Shown: positions 1 through 7,998, counted from the stretch's first letter. The stretch is DNA of 64,000 nucleotides from VRUE01 sp963716245 (GCA_963716245.1 OY970300.1:1612001-1676000), one strand, 5' to 3'. Translations and numbers: made by a program. Notes: generated by a model from the letters alone, not told the origin.

Positions 1-300
1 TCGGATCGGGCGGTCGATCATCCGCGCGGTCAGCGTCGCCTTCTCGCCGGAGCGTCCCTCACGGCGGAAAAAGGAGCCGGGGATCTTGCCCGCCGCGTAC
101 ATCCGCTCCTCCACGTCCACAGTCAGGGGAAGGAAGTCGACGTCGCGCAGGTTGCCCATCGTGGCGGTGCAGAGCACCATCGTGTCGCCGGACTGCACGA
201 CGACGGCGCCGCTCGCCTGCCTGGCCAGCTTGCCCGTCTCGAAGGAGATCTGGTCGTCGCCGACCTCCGCCGAAACGCGGCTTACTTGAAACATGCTCAT
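1..300 (-). CDS. pnp: Polyribonucleotide nucleotidyltransferase (PNPase), N-terminal part, cut by the window edge
   Basis: Only about the first 100 residues are present; the gene runs off the left edge. The visible part is the start of the first RNase PH-like domain (MSMFQVSRVSAEVG..., with SGAVVVQSGDTMVLC and the ending TLTARMIDRPIR), which is highly conserved in PNPase. The enzyme degrades RNA 3'-5' by phosphorolysis as a trimer in the RNA degradosome. Two in-frame ATGs lie at 300 and 294. A GGAGG about 11 bases upstream of the first favours 300. It is the last visible gene of the rimP-to-pnp operon and follows rpsO, the classical rpsO-pnp order. Confidence 0.95.
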   Translation of the reverse strand, partial: MSMFQVSRVSAEVGDDQISFETGKLARQASGAVVVQSGDTMVLCTATMGNLRDVDFLPLTVDVEERMYAAGKIPGSFFRREGRSGEKATLTARMIDRPIR

Positions 301-349
301 CTGTTGTCCTACCTCCGGCCGCCCGGATGGCGGCCATCTGCATTCAGAA

Positions 350-440
350 CTCTCGTTCTCTTTCGAGAGGGAGATTACAGGCCGTGCGCCCCACAAGCGG
401 ACGCGTCCCACGTTTTACATCTCTGAGCTGTCAAACGTGG
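350..440 (-). other. Two stem-loops in the rpsO-pnp intergenic region
   Basis: The 165-base gap between rpsO and pnp contains two dyads: CCACGTTT (408-415) with AAACGTGG (433-440), and CTCTCG (350-355) with CGAGAG (364-369). Neither is followed by a T-run on the transcribed strand, so they do not look like strong intrinsic terminators. In E. coli the same junction carries an RNase III-processed hairpin through which PNPase controls its own mRNA. A similar processing or stability role here is inference. Confidence 0.45.
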
Positions 441-465
441 ACCGGATGGACCCGAGCGACGACGA

Positions 466-735
466 TCAGCGGCGCAGGCCGAGCTCGGCGACCAGCGACC
501 GGTAGCGCTCGAGGTCGGTGCGCTCCAGGTACCGCAGCATGCGGCGGCGCTTGCCGACGAGCATCAGCAGCCCGCGGCGCGAGTGATGGTCCTTGGCGTG
601 GGTGCGGAGGTGCTCGGTCAGCTCGTTGATCCGCTCGGTGAGCAGGGCGACCTGGACCTCGGCCGAGCCGGTGTCGCCGTCGGCGCGCCCGTACTTGCCG
701 ATCAGCTCGGTCTTCTTCTCCTTCGCGAGGCTCAT
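466..735 (-). CDS. rpsO: 30S ribosomal protein S15
   Basis: The product has 89 residues, the normal S15 length. It carries the family signature from GDTGSAEVQVALLTERINELTEHL through KDHHSRRGLL to the C-terminal RRRMLRYLERTD region. S15 binds 16S rRNA helices 20-22 early in 30S assembly. The ATG overlaps the ribF stop as ATGA, so translation is probably coupled to ribF. Confidence 0.98.
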   Translation of the reverse strand: MSLAKEKKTELIGKYGRADGDTGSAEVQVALLTERINELTEHLRTHAKDHHSRRGLLMLVGKRRRMLRYLERTDLERYRSLVAELGLRR

Positions 736-1619
736 CGGCCGGTGAAGCTAGCACAGACGCGCTTCGCTTCCTCCACGTCGATCTTCATCTGGGCGATCAG
801 CTCCTCGACCCCGGCGAAGCGCCGCTCGCCGCGCAGCCGCTCGACGAAGGCGACCCGCAGGGTCCTCCCGTAGAGGTCCTCCTCGCGGTCGATCAGGTAC
901 GTCTCGATCAGCACGCCCCGGCCGGTGTCGAAGGTCGGCCGCACGCCGACGTTGACGGCGGCCGGGACGCCGTCGGCGAAGGCCGCGTAGACGCCGTGGC
1001 CGGGGATCGCGAGTCGGTCGTCGGGGACGATGTTGGCGGTCGGGAAGCCGAGCGTGCGGCCACGCTGGTCGCCCTCGACGACGGTGCCCTCGACCATGAA
1101 CGGCGCGCCGAGGCAGCGGCGGGCGCCGTGCATGTCGCCGGCCGCGACCAGCGCCCTGATCCGGGTCGAGGAGATGGTCTCGCCGTCGACCTCGACCAGC
1201 GGCACGACGCGGGTCTCGAACTCGCCGTGCGCCGCGAGCATCGCCGGATCGCCCTTGGCCTTGGCCCCGAAGCGGAAGTTCTCGCCGACCGAGACCCGTT
1301 CGGCGGTCAGCCGCTCGACCAGCACCCGCTCGACGAAGTCCTCCGCCGAGAGGGCCGCGAACTCGCGGTCAAAGGGGATAACGACGAGCTCCTCGACGCC
1401 GAGGCCGTCGATCACGTCGCGCTTCACGGCGAAGGGCATGATCAGCTTCGGCAGCGCCGCGGGGTGCAGGACCTCGAGCGGGTGCGGGTCGAAGGTGAGG
1501 ACCGTGTCGGCCCCCTCGATCACGGCTTGATGGCCCCGGTGGACGCCGTCGAAGGTGCCGATCGCGACGTGGCGAGAGCGCGGCTCGGCGTCCGGCAGCT
1601 GGGTCACGGCCATGCTCAC
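732..1619 (-). CDS. ribF: Bifunctional riboflavin kinase / FMN adenylyltransferase (FAD synthetase)
   Basis: This enzyme converts riboflavin to FMN and then FAD in the cytoplasm. The N-terminal nucleotidyltransferase domain shows GTFDGVHRGH and, close behind it, TFDPHP. The C-terminal riboflavin kinase domain shows GRTLGFPTAN near residue 185. The GTG at 1619 overlaps the truB stop (GTGA) and gives 295 residues; an ATG two codons in is equally possible. The leader before GTFDGVH is only about 17 residues. The stretch between GHQ and TFDPHP is also short, about 13 residues against roughly 20-25 in most RibF, so helix 1 of the adenylyltransferase fold looks trimmed. The catalytic motifs are otherwise intact. 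Confidence 0.93.
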   Translation of the reverse strand: MSMAVTQLPDAEPRSRHVAIGTFDGVHRGHQAVIEGADTVLTFDPHPLEVLHPAALPKLIMPFAVKRDVIDGLGVEELVVIPFDREFAALSAEDFVERVLVERLTAERVSVGENFRFGAKAKGDPAMLAAHGEFETRVVPLVEVDGETISSTRIRALVAAGDMHGARRCLGAPFMVEGTVVEGDQRGRTLGFPTANIVPDDRLAIPGHGVYAAFADGVPAAVNVGVRPTFDTGRGVLIETYLIDREEDLYGRTLRVAFVERLRGERRFAGVEELIAQMKIDVEEAKRVCASFTGR

Positions 1620-2269
1620 CGCAGCGCCTCCGCGGCGGTCGGGACGAGCTCGGCGACCCGGTCGAGCCCGAACTCGGTGCCGGCGTCCTCGATCCGGAAC
1701 GGGCCGATCGCGGTGCGGCGCAGCTGCGAGCAGTAGGCGTCCTCCAGGGTCTCGATCAGCGTGCGGACGTAGGTGCCGGCCGAGCACTCGATCTCGTATT
1801 CGGCGCTGTCGCGGTCGTGGCCGAGCAGGTCGGCGCGGTGGATGTCTACCTCGCGCAGCGGCGTCTGCACCGTCTCCCCCCGCCGCGCCTTGCGGTAGAG
1901 CCGCTCCCCGCCGACGCGCACTGCGGAGGTCATCGGCACCCGCTGGCGGACCCGGCCGGTCGGCAGCCGCAGCGACTCGGGCCGGCGGCCGGTCTCGGTC
2001 AGCTCGCCCTCGGGGTCGCCGCTGGTCGAGCGCCAGCCGAGCCGCGCCGTCGCCACGTAGGTCTTCGGCAGGCCGGTGAGGAAGCGCTGCAGGCGGGTCC
2101 CCCTGCCGAGCAGGACGAGCAGCAGGCCGGTCGCGAAGGGGTCGAGCGTGCCGGCGTGGCCCGCTTTGCAACCGCGTTCGCGCCTGACGTGCTTGACGAC
2201 CGCGTGCGAGGACATCCCGGCCGGCTTGTCGCAGAGCAGAACGGCGCCCTCCGTCGCGGCCGCTCTCAA
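1616..2269 (-). CDS. truB: tRNA pseudouridine(55) synthase TruB, short form
   Basis: TruB makes pseudouridine 55 in the T-loop of tRNAs. The family core is clear: LLCDKPAGMSSHAVV, then HAGTLDPFATGLLLV with the catalytic Asp, and GTYVRTLIE. The chosen TTG start overlaps the nrnA stop as TTGA and gives 217 residues. This is much shorter than the roughly 300-residue E. coli enzyme because a C-terminal PUA-like RNA-binding domain is missing. No ATG or GTG lies between the upstream stop and the conserved core, which supports the TTG. Confidence 0.9.
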   Translation of the reverse strand: MRAAATEGAVLLCDKPAGMSSHAVVKHVRRERGCKAGHAGTLDPFATGLLLVLLGRGTRLQRFLTGLPKTYVATARLGWRSTSGDPEGELTETGRRPESLRLPTGRVRQRVPMTSAVRVGGERLYRKARRGETVQTPLREVDIHRADLLGHDRDSAEYEIECSAGTYVRTLIETLEDAYCSQLRRTAIGPFRIEDAGTEFGLDRVAELVPTAAEALR

Positions 2270-3270
2270 GGGCCGAGCTGGGCGGCGACCTCGCCGCGCA
2301 GGAAGGCGACGAGCTCGTCGAACTCGAGGTCGGTGGAGAAGCCGGCGGCGCGCTTGTGGCCGCCGCCGCCGTGGCGACGGGCGACGGCCGAGACGTCGAC
2401 GTCGCCGCCGCTGGAGCGCAGGCTGACCTTGCGGGCCGCACGCCCGCGGTCGCCGAGGTCGCGGATCAGGGCCGCCACCCGGGCTCCCTCGACCGAGCGC
2501 AGGTGGTCGATGATCCCCTCGGTCATCTCCTCGCCCGCGCCGCTCGCCGTGTAGTCGGCGGCGGTGATGTAGGCGAGCACGAGGGCGCCGTCGCAGTGGC
2601 GCTCGATCCCTTCCAGGGCGCGCGAGAGCAGCCGCAGCTTCTCGATCGGCACGTGCTCGTAGAGGCGGCGGTAGGTCTCGTCGACCTCGACCCCGGCCGA
2701 GATCAGGTCGGCCGCGATCCGGTGCGTCCGCGCGTTCGTGTTCTCGTACATGAACTTGCCGGTGTCCGTGACCATGCCCACGTACAGGGCAGAGGCCATC
2801 TCCGGGGTGATCGTCGCGCCGAGCAGGATCGCCAGCTCGTAGACGATCTCCGCCGTGCACGAGGCCTCGACGTCGACCAGGTTGACGTCGCCGAACAGGG
2901 TGTTGTCGTGGTGGTGGTCGATGTTGATCCGCCGGTTGCCGCCGTCGGCGAGGAAGTCGACCGGCATCCGGTCGATGTTGCCGCAGTCGAGGAAGACGAC
3001 GGTGCGGTCGGGCATGTCGGCGGGCGCCTCGTGGAAGACCTCCTCCAGCGGCAGGAAGCGGTACTCGATCGGCAGCGGGAACTCCTTCGCGGCCAGGAAC
3101 ATCACCGAGTCCTTGCCCAGCTGGGTGAGCAGGTGGTGCATGCCGAGCAGCGAGCCGAGCGCGTCGCCGTCGGGGCCCTCGTGGGCGGTCAGCAGGAAGC
3201 GCTCGCCGTCGCGGATCTCGGCCGCGACCCGCTCGATCGCGGTGGCGCCGATGTCGGTCGTCTCGCTCAC
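2266..3270 (-). CDS. nrnA: DHH-family oligoribonuclease / pAp phosphatase
   Basis: This is a 334-residue DHH/DHHA1 phosphoesterase. Visible motifs are HEGPDGDALGS (motif I), a conserved Asp in FLDCGN, IDHHHDN (the DHH box) and the C-terminal DHHA1 glycine motif RRHGGGGHKRAAG. Family members degrade nano-RNAs of 2-5 nucleotides and dephosphorylate 3'-phosphoadenosine 5'-phosphate, with Mn2+ bound by the DHH centre. Its position between rbfA and truB is the usual one in Gram-positive genomes. It overlaps rbfA by four bases. Confidence 0.93.
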   Translation of the reverse strand: MSETTDIGATAIERVAAEIRDGERFLLTAHEGPDGDALGSLLGMHHLLTQLGKDSVMFLAAKEFPLPIEYRFLPLEEVFHEAPADMPDRTVVFLDCGNIDRMPVDFLADGGNRRINIDHHHDNTLFGDVNLVDVEASCTAEIVYELAILLGATITPEMASALYVGMVTDTGKFMYENTNARTHRIAADLISAGVEVDETYRRLYEHVPIEKLRLLSRALEGIERHCDGALVLAYITAADYTASGAGEEMTEGIIDHLRSVEGARVAALIRDLGDRGRAARKVSLRSSGGDVDVSAVARRHGGGGHKRAAGFSTDLEFDELVAFLRGEVAAQLGP

Positions 3271-3605
3271 TCGTCCTCCTCCAGCAGCTGGGAGATCCGC
3301 ATCCCCTGCTCCACGGTGGGGTCGTAGTGGAAGGAGACCGTCGGCGTCCGCTTCATCCGCGTCTCGGCGGCGATCTTCGCCTGGATCACACCGTGCGAGG
3401 CGCGCAGCCCGGCCAGCGTCGCCTCGCGGGCCTCCTCGTCGCCGAGCACGCTGACGTGCACCTTGGCGGCACGGAGGTCTGGGCTGGTTTCGACCGAGGT
3501 CACGGTGACGAAGCCGATCCGAGGGTCGCTCAGGTCGGTGGCGATGGCGGCGCCGATCACCTCGCGGAGCACCTCGTTGATGCGGCGCATGCGAGGCGTC
3601 GGCAT
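3267..3605 (-). CDS. rbfA: Ribosome-binding factor A
   Basis: RbfA is a small (112-residue) KH-fold protein that binds the immature 30S subunit and helps mature the 5' end of 16S rRNA. Typical features are an N-terminal MRRINEVLREVIGAAI, the core DPRIGFVTVTSVETSPDLRAAKVHVSVLG, and TPTVSFHYDPTVEQGMRI near the C-terminus. It follows infB by 9 bases and overlaps nrnA by ATGA. Confidence 0.96.
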   Translation of the reverse strand: MPTPRMRRINEVLREVIGAAIATDLSDPRIGFVTVTSVETSPDLRAAKVHVSVLGDEEAREATLAGLRASHGVIQAKIAAETRMKRTPTVSFHYDPTVEQGMRISQLLEEDE

Positions 3606-3614
3606 CCTATTCCC

Positions 3615-5879
3615 TTACTCGAGCGTCTGCTCGACCTGCTTGGTCTGGAAGAACTCGAGCACGTCGCCCTCCTTGACGTCCGCGTAGCCCTCGAGCACCA
3701 CCCCGCACTCCTGGCCCTCCTCGACCTCCTGGACGTTGTCTTTGAAGCGCCGCAGCGAGCCGAGCACCCCGTCCCAGATCACGGTGCCCTCGCGGATCAG
3801 GCGAACGCTCGCCGTCCGGCTGACTTTGCCCTGGGTGACGATGCAGCCGGCGATCCGGCCGACCTTGGAGGCCTTGAAGGTCTGTTTGATCTCGGCCTCG
3901 CCGAGCGTCTCCTCGACCTCGACCGCCTCCAGCAGGCCCTCCATCGCGTTGCGCAGGTCTTCGGTGATTTTGTAGATGACCGAGTAGGTGCGGACGTCGA
4001 CGCCCTCGCGCTCGGCCGCCTTGCGGGCGTCGAGCAGGGGGCGGACGTTGAAGCCGATCACGATCGCGTCGGAGGCCGAGGCGAGCATCACGTCGGACTC
4101 GTTGATCCCGCCCGTCTGCGAGTGGATGATGTTGATCCCGACCTGCTCCTGGGGGACCTTCGCGATCTCGTCCTGCAGCGCCTCCAGCGAGCCGGCGACG
4201 TCGGCCTTGAGGACGATGTCGAGCTCCTTGATGTCGCCTTCCTGGGCGCGCGAGAAGACCTCCTCGAGGCTGACCTTGCGGGCCTGGCGGCGCGCGAGGG
4301 CCTCGGTCTTGAGCCGGTTGGCCCGTTCCCCGGCGAGCTGGCGGGCGCGGCGGTCGTTCTCGACCGCCCGGACGTGCTCGCCCGCCTCGCAGACCCCGTC
4401 GAAGCCGAGCACCTCGACCGGCATGCCCGGCCCGGCCGCCTCGACGCGATCGCCGGTGAAGTCGCTCATCGCCCGCACCCTGCCCCACTGCGGCCCGGCG
4501 ACCAGCGCGTCGCCCACCTTCAGCGTGCCGCGCTGGACGAGGATGCTGACGACGGGGCCGCGGCCGGGGTCGAGCTGGGACTCGATCACGGTGCCCGAGG
4601 CGGGCGCGTCGGGGTTCGCCCCGAGCTCCTCCAGCTCGGTGACGAGCAGGATCATGTCGAGCAGGTTCTCGAGCCCGTCGCGTGTCTTCGCCGAGACGTC
4701 GCAGTAGACGGTCTCGCCGCCCCACTCCTCGGGGTTGAGCCCCTCTTGGGCGAGCTCGTTGCGGACGCGGTCGGGCTGGGCGCCCTCCTTGTCGATCTTG
4801 TTGACCGCGATCAGGATCGGCACGTCGGCGGCGCGGGCGTGGTCGATCGCCTCTTTGGTCTGCGGCATCACGCCGTCGTCGGCGGCGACGACCACGACCG
4901 CGACATCGGTGACGCTGGCGCCGCGGGCGCGCATCGCCGTGAACGCCGCGTGGCCGGGCGTGTCGAGGAAGGTGATCGTCTTGTCCTCGTGGTGGACCTG
5001 GTAGGCGCCGATGTGCTGGGTGATCCCGCCCGCCTCGCCCGCGGCGACCTCGGTCTCGCGGATCGCGTCGAGCAGCGAGGTCTTGCCGTGGTCGACGTGG
5101 CCCATCACGGTGACCACCGGCGGCCGCGGCGCCAGGCTCTCCTCGGCGTCCTCGAACTCGGGCGCCTCGGGCTCCTCGTCGGCCGCGGTGACGATCTCGA
5201 TCTTGCGGTCGTACTCCTCGGCGATCGCCCTCACCGAGTCGTCGGTGAGGGTCTGCGTGAGCGTCGCCATCTCCCCCATCATCATCAGCTTCTTGATCAC
5301 CTCGGCGCTGCCGAGGCCGAGCAGCTCGGCGACCTCGCGCACGGTGGCACCGGACTGGACCTTGGTGGCCTCCGGCTCGATCGGCGCCTCGTCGGATTTG
5401 GGCGGCGGCTCCTCGAGCATCGGCCGGCGCCTGCGCCCACCCCGCCTCCGTGGCGGCCGCTGCGGCGGCGGCCCGCCCATCTGGTCGCGGCGGGCGGCCT
5501 GCGAGTCGATCACGACGCGGCGTTTCTTCGTGCTCCCGGACGACGGCTTCGCCGCCGGCTTGGCAGCCGGTTTGGCGGGCGGCTGAGCCGCCGCGGGCTG
5601 CTGTGCGGCAGCGGGTTTCGCGGCCGGAGCCTTCGGCGGCGTTTCGGCCTTGGCGGGCGCGGGCTTGGTCTGCGCCTTCGGCTTCGTCGCGGTGGCCGTC
5701 GCCGCGGCACCGTCTCCGTCGCCGCCGTTCGTCGCCGACAGCGCCTTCAGGGCATCGGCCTCCTCGACGCTGGACGCCGCCGCTTTCGCCTCGATCCCCG
5801 CGGCCTTCAGCGCCGCCAGCAGCTCCTTGCTGCTGACCCCCTTCGCCTTGGCGATCTCGTGTACGCGCTTCTTGGCCAC
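3615..5879 (-). CDS. infB: Translation initiation factor IF-2
   Basis: This GTPase positions fMet-tRNA on the 30S subunit and promotes subunit joining. Domains in order are an IF2 N-terminal helical domain (residues 1-40), a low-complexity Ala/Pro/Lys linker (about 50-155), a second IF2-N-like domain (about 170-215), and a G domain starting at GHVDHGKT (260-267) with DTPGH and NKID. The beta-barrel and C-terminal domains follow. At 754 residues it is a medium-length actinobacterial form. The GTG start shares one base with the nusA stop (TAGTG). No ylxR gene lies between nusA and infB, although many Gram-positive genomes have one there. Confidence 0.97.
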   Translation of the reverse strand: MAKKRVHEIAKAKGVSSKELLAALKAAGIEAKAAASSVEEADALKALSATNGGDGDGAAATATATKPKAQTKPAPAKAETPPKAPAAKPAAAQQPAAAQPPAKPAAKPAAKPSSGSTKKRRVVIDSQAARRDQMGGPPPQRPPRRRGGRRRRPMLEEPPPKSDEAPIEPEATKVQSGATVREVAELLGLGSAEVIKKLMMMGEMATLTQTLTDDSVRAIAEEYDRKIEIVTAADEEPEAPEFEDAEESLAPRPPVVTVMGHVDHGKTSLLDAIRETEVAAGEAGGITQHIGAYQVHHEDKTITFLDTPGHAAFTAMRARGASVTDVAVVVVAADDGVMPQTKEAIDHARAADVPILIAVNKIDKEGAQPDRVRNELAQEGLNPEEWGGETVYCDVSAKTRDGLENLLDMILLVTELEELGANPDAPASGTVIESQLDPGRGPVVSILVQRGTLKVGDALVAGPQWGRVRAMSDFTGDRVEAAGPGMPVEVLGFDGVCEAGEHVRAVENDRRARQLAGERANRLKTEALARRQARKVSLEEVFSRAQEGDIKELDIVLKADVAGSLEALQDEIAKVPQEQVGINIIHSQTGGINESDVMLASASDAIVIGFNVRPLLDARKAAEREGVDVRTYSVIYKITEDLRNAMEGLLEAVEVEETLGEAEIKQTFKASKVGRIAGCIVTQGKVSRTASVRLIREGTVIWDGVLGSLRRFKDNVQEVEEGQECGVVLEGYADVKEGDVLEFFQTKQVEQTLE

Positions 5880-7546
5880 TAAGCCTGCTCAGCCTCCTCC
5901 GCGACGGGCTCGGAATCAACCGGGGCTCCATCTTCCCCTTGCTCGGCAGCCGGCTCGACAGCGGAGTCCTCAGCCTCGGTCCCGTTTTGAGGCTGCTCGC
6001 CCTCCGACGCCTCGTCCGCGGGTGGCGTCGCGGGCGGGACGTCGCCCGCAGCTTGCGAGGACGACGTGCCGTCCTCGACGGGACCCGCGGTTGAGCCGTC
6101 TGAAGGGGATTCCTCGGGCGTCTCCTCCGCGACAGGACCCGCGGCCGGAGCCGCCTCGTCCTGAGGCGCCTGCTCCTCAAACTGAGCTTCCGCCCGCTCG
6201 ACGATCTCGCGCACCTGACCCTCGTCCGCACCGGAATCGGCGAGGATCGCGATCTCGGCCTCCTCCAGCGGCGCCAGGACCGCGATCTGGTTGGTGTCGA
6301 AGCGGCCAAGCGCCTGGTGCGTCGGCAGCCCGCAGTAGGAGGACTCGGCGATCGCCGCGTTCGGGCAACGCCGCCCGTTGGAGAGCACGGCCATGCAGTG
6401 ACCGTCGGACTGCTCCTCGCCCTCGTACTCGATCTCCTCCTCTTCGGAGGCGAACTCGGTCTCAGACTTGATGTCGACGCGCCAGCCGGTCAGGCGGGCC
6501 GCGAGCCGGGCGTTCTGCCCGTCGCGGCCGATCGCCAGCGAGAGCTGGTCGTCGGGCACGATCACGGTCGCCTGCCGCTCGTCGTCGTCGACGATCACCT
6601 CGCGCACCCGCGCCGGCGAGAGCGCCTTGGCGACGAAGCGGGCCGGCTCGTCGTTGTGGGGGATGATGTCGATCTTCTCGCCGCGCAGCTCCGATACGAC
6701 CATCCGCACGCGGGAGCCGCGCGGGCCGACGCAGGCGCCGACCGGGTCGACGCCGTCGGCGTGGGAGACGACGGCGATCTTCGAGCGGTAGCCCGGCTCG
6801 CGGGCGACGCCGACGATCTCGACCAGCTTGTCGGCGATCTCGGGCACCTCCATCTCGAACAGGCTCTTGATCAGCTCGGGGCTGCGGCGCGAGACGACGA
6901 TCGCCGGGCCTTTGGTCGAGTCGGAGACGTCGGTGATCACGGCCTTGACGCGCATGCCGTGGTCGTAGCGCTCGTTGTAGACCTGCTCGGACTTGGGCAG
7001 CAGCGCCTCGACCCGCTCGCGCAGCTGGACCAGCGTGTAGCGCTTGTCGGACTGCTGGATGATCCCGGTGATCAGCTCGCCGACGCGGTCCTGGTACTCG
7101 TCGAACATCATCATCCGTTCGGCCTCGCGGATCCGCTGCAGGATGACCTGCTTGGCCGTCTGGGCGGCGATCCGGCCGAAGTCTTCGGGAGTGACGTCGC
7201 GGGACTCGATCTGGTCCTCGTAGGGCGCCAGCATCTCGGGGTCGAGCTCGGGGTCCTCGAGCTCTTTCAGCTCGCCGGTTTCCGGGTCGATCTCGCGCTC
7301 CTCCTCCTCCTGGGCCTCGGCCGCTTCGGCCAGCAGCTTCTCCTCGAGCTCGGGCGGGAGGATCAGTTCGAAGACGCGGAAGTCGCCGGTTTCGTGGTCG
7401 AGGTCGACGCGGGCGTATTTGGCCGCGCCCGGCGTCTTCTTGTAGGCCGAGAGCAGGGCGTCGGCGAGGGCGTCCATCAGCTTGTCGGCGGAGATGCCCT
7501 TCTCCTGCTCCAAAGCCCTGATTGCGTCGACGATCTCCTTGCTCAC
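5879..7546 (-). CDS. nusA: Transcription termination/antitermination factor NusA with a Cys/His cluster and acidic tail
   Basis: NusA binds RNA polymerase and nascent RNA and affects pausing, termination and antitermination. The 555-residue product has the N-terminal RNAP-binding domain (1-140), an S1 domain (about 155-225), and two KH domains (about 250-365, ending in LSLAIGRDGQNARLAARLTGW). It then carries a segment not found in common NusA: four potential metal ligands C384, C394, C405 and H410 (C-x9-C-x10-C-x4-H). A helix-rich part and a roughly 95-residue Glu/Pro/Ala tail follow. The GTG start overlaps the rimP stop (GTGA). The extra module resembles small CCCH zinc knuckles of the kind GRRCxxxA...YCxxxH; a role in nucleic-acid or protein binding is inference. 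Confidence 0.95.
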   Translation of the reverse strand: MSKEIVDAIRALEQEKGISADKLMDALADALLSAYKKTPGAAKYARVDLDHETGDFRVFELILPPELEEKLLAEAAEAQEEEEREIDPETGELKELEDPELDPEMLAPYEDQIESRDVTPEDFGRIAAQTAKQVILQRIREAERMMMFDEYQDRVGELITGIIQQSDKRYTLVQLRERVEALLPKSEQVYNERYDHGMRVKAVITDVSDSTKGPAIVVSRRSPELIKSLFEMEVPEIADKLVEIVGVAREPGYRSKIAVVSHADGVDPVGACVGPRGSRVRMVVSELRGEKIDIIPHNDEPARFVAKALSPARVREVIVDDDERQATVIVPDDQLSLAIGRDGQNARLAARLTGWRVDIKSETEFASEEEEIEYEGEEQSDGHCMAVLSNGRRCPNAAIAESSYCGLPTHQALGRFDTNQIAVLAPLEEAEIAILADSGADEGQVREIVERAEAQFEEQAPQDEAAPAAGPVAEETPEESPSDGSTAGPVEDGTSSSQAAGDVPPATPPADEASEGEQPQNGTEAEDSAVEPAAEQGEDGAPVDSEPVAEEAEQA

Positions 7547-7803
7547 GGCTGCTCCTCGGTCTGGTCGGAAGTCGGTTTGGGACGGCGGTACTTGGGGCCC
7601 GGCGAGGACACCTCGAGCGCGTACTCGGCGCGCAGCTCGTTCAGGTACTTGGTCACCCTTTCGCAGAGCGCCAGATCGACCCCGCCGGGATGGTCGATGA
7701 AGAGGCGCAGGGTCTCGTTCCCCGGCTGCTCGACAGCCACCAGGTCCAGCTCTGAGTCGAGCGTGGAGAGCTGCTGCTGAATGCTGTCTTTGAGTTCTTC
7801 CAT
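7543..7803 (-). CDS. rimP: Ribosome maturation factor RimP, N-terminal domain only
   Basis: RimP assists late 30S assembly. The product has only 86 residues against about 150 normally. The N-terminal alpha/beta domain is well conserved (LRLFIDHPGGVDLALCERVTKYL and YALEVSSPGPKYRRPKP). It ends right after the SSPG motif, so the C-terminal SH3-like domain is absent, and a short polar tail TSDQTEEQP replaces it. The next gene, nusA, overlaps it by GTGA, so no reading-frame remnant of the second domain lies downstream. The ATG has only a weak ribosome-binding site and lies 16 bases after a terminator hairpin. Confidence 0.88.
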   Translation of the reverse strand: MEELKDSIQQQLSTLDSELDLVAVEQPGNETLRLFIDHPGGVDLALCERVTKYLNELRAEYALEVSSPGPKYRRPKPTSDQTEEQP

Positions 7804-7819
7804 GCCTGGTTCGGGCCGT

Positions 7820-7843
7820 AAAAAAAGTGGGCCAGGCCCACTT
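7820..7843 (-). terminator. Intrinsic terminator or attenuator in the leader of rimP-nusA-infB
   Basis: On the minus strand the arms AAGTGGGC and GCCCACTT (7825-7843, loop of 3) are followed directly by a run of T (plus-strand A run 7820-7826). This is a strong Rho-independent terminator shape. It lies only 16 bases before the rimP ATG and downstream of a promoter-like sequence at 7878-7905. It therefore sits inside the operon leader, not at the end of coaBC. Regulated read-through, for example by NusA itself, is inference. Confidence 0.75.
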
Positions 7844-7877
7844 CTCGATACTGCATAGGGTCAAAAAGCTTGTGGCA

Positions 7878-7905
7878 AGTATAGCCCGCGCCCACGGTTA
7901 AGCCA
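7878..7905 (-). promoter_or_regulatory. Candidate promoter of the rimP-nusA-infB operon
   Basis: A -10 box TATACT (7878-7883) lies 16 bases downstream of a poor -35 TGGCTT (7900-7905). The string GGCTATACT followed by YGCC is repeated at the mihF promoter, which supports it. Transcription would start near 7871 and give a leader of about 70 bases containing the terminator hairpin. Confidence 0.5.
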
Positions 7906-7997
7906 GCGGGTCCTGTCGCGGCGGCCCTCCCCCATGTGCTCGGACGCCCTCGGCGCCCTGCGCTATGGGGGACCCCCGCCACCGCGCCACCCGCTGG
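7903..7997. repeat. 95-bp nested imperfect palindrome between coaBC and rimP
   Basis: Outer arms CCAGCGGGT (7903-7911) and ACCCGCTGG (7989-7997) are perfect. Middle arms CGCGGCGG and CCGCCACCGCG are imperfect. Inner arms TCCCCCAT (7928-7935) and ATGGGGGA (7965-7972) are perfect and enclose a 29-base GC-rich loop. The element begins one base after the coaBC stop codon and ends at the -35 region of the rimP promoter. It could terminate coaBC transcription or be a mobile-type palindromic repeat. No T-run follows it. Confidence 0.6.
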
Positions 7998-7998
7998 A

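Noticed and set aside
5440..5760. Ala/Pro/Lys repeats in infB as a tandem repeat
   Set aside because: They are the usual low-complexity IF-2 linker, not DNA-level tandem repeats.
3327..5882. An 851-codon open frame on the plus strand opposite infB and rbfA
   Set aside because: It mirrors conserved minus-strand codons; its product is Asp/Leu/Arg/Val-rich low-complexity text with no domain, the usual result of high third-position GC.
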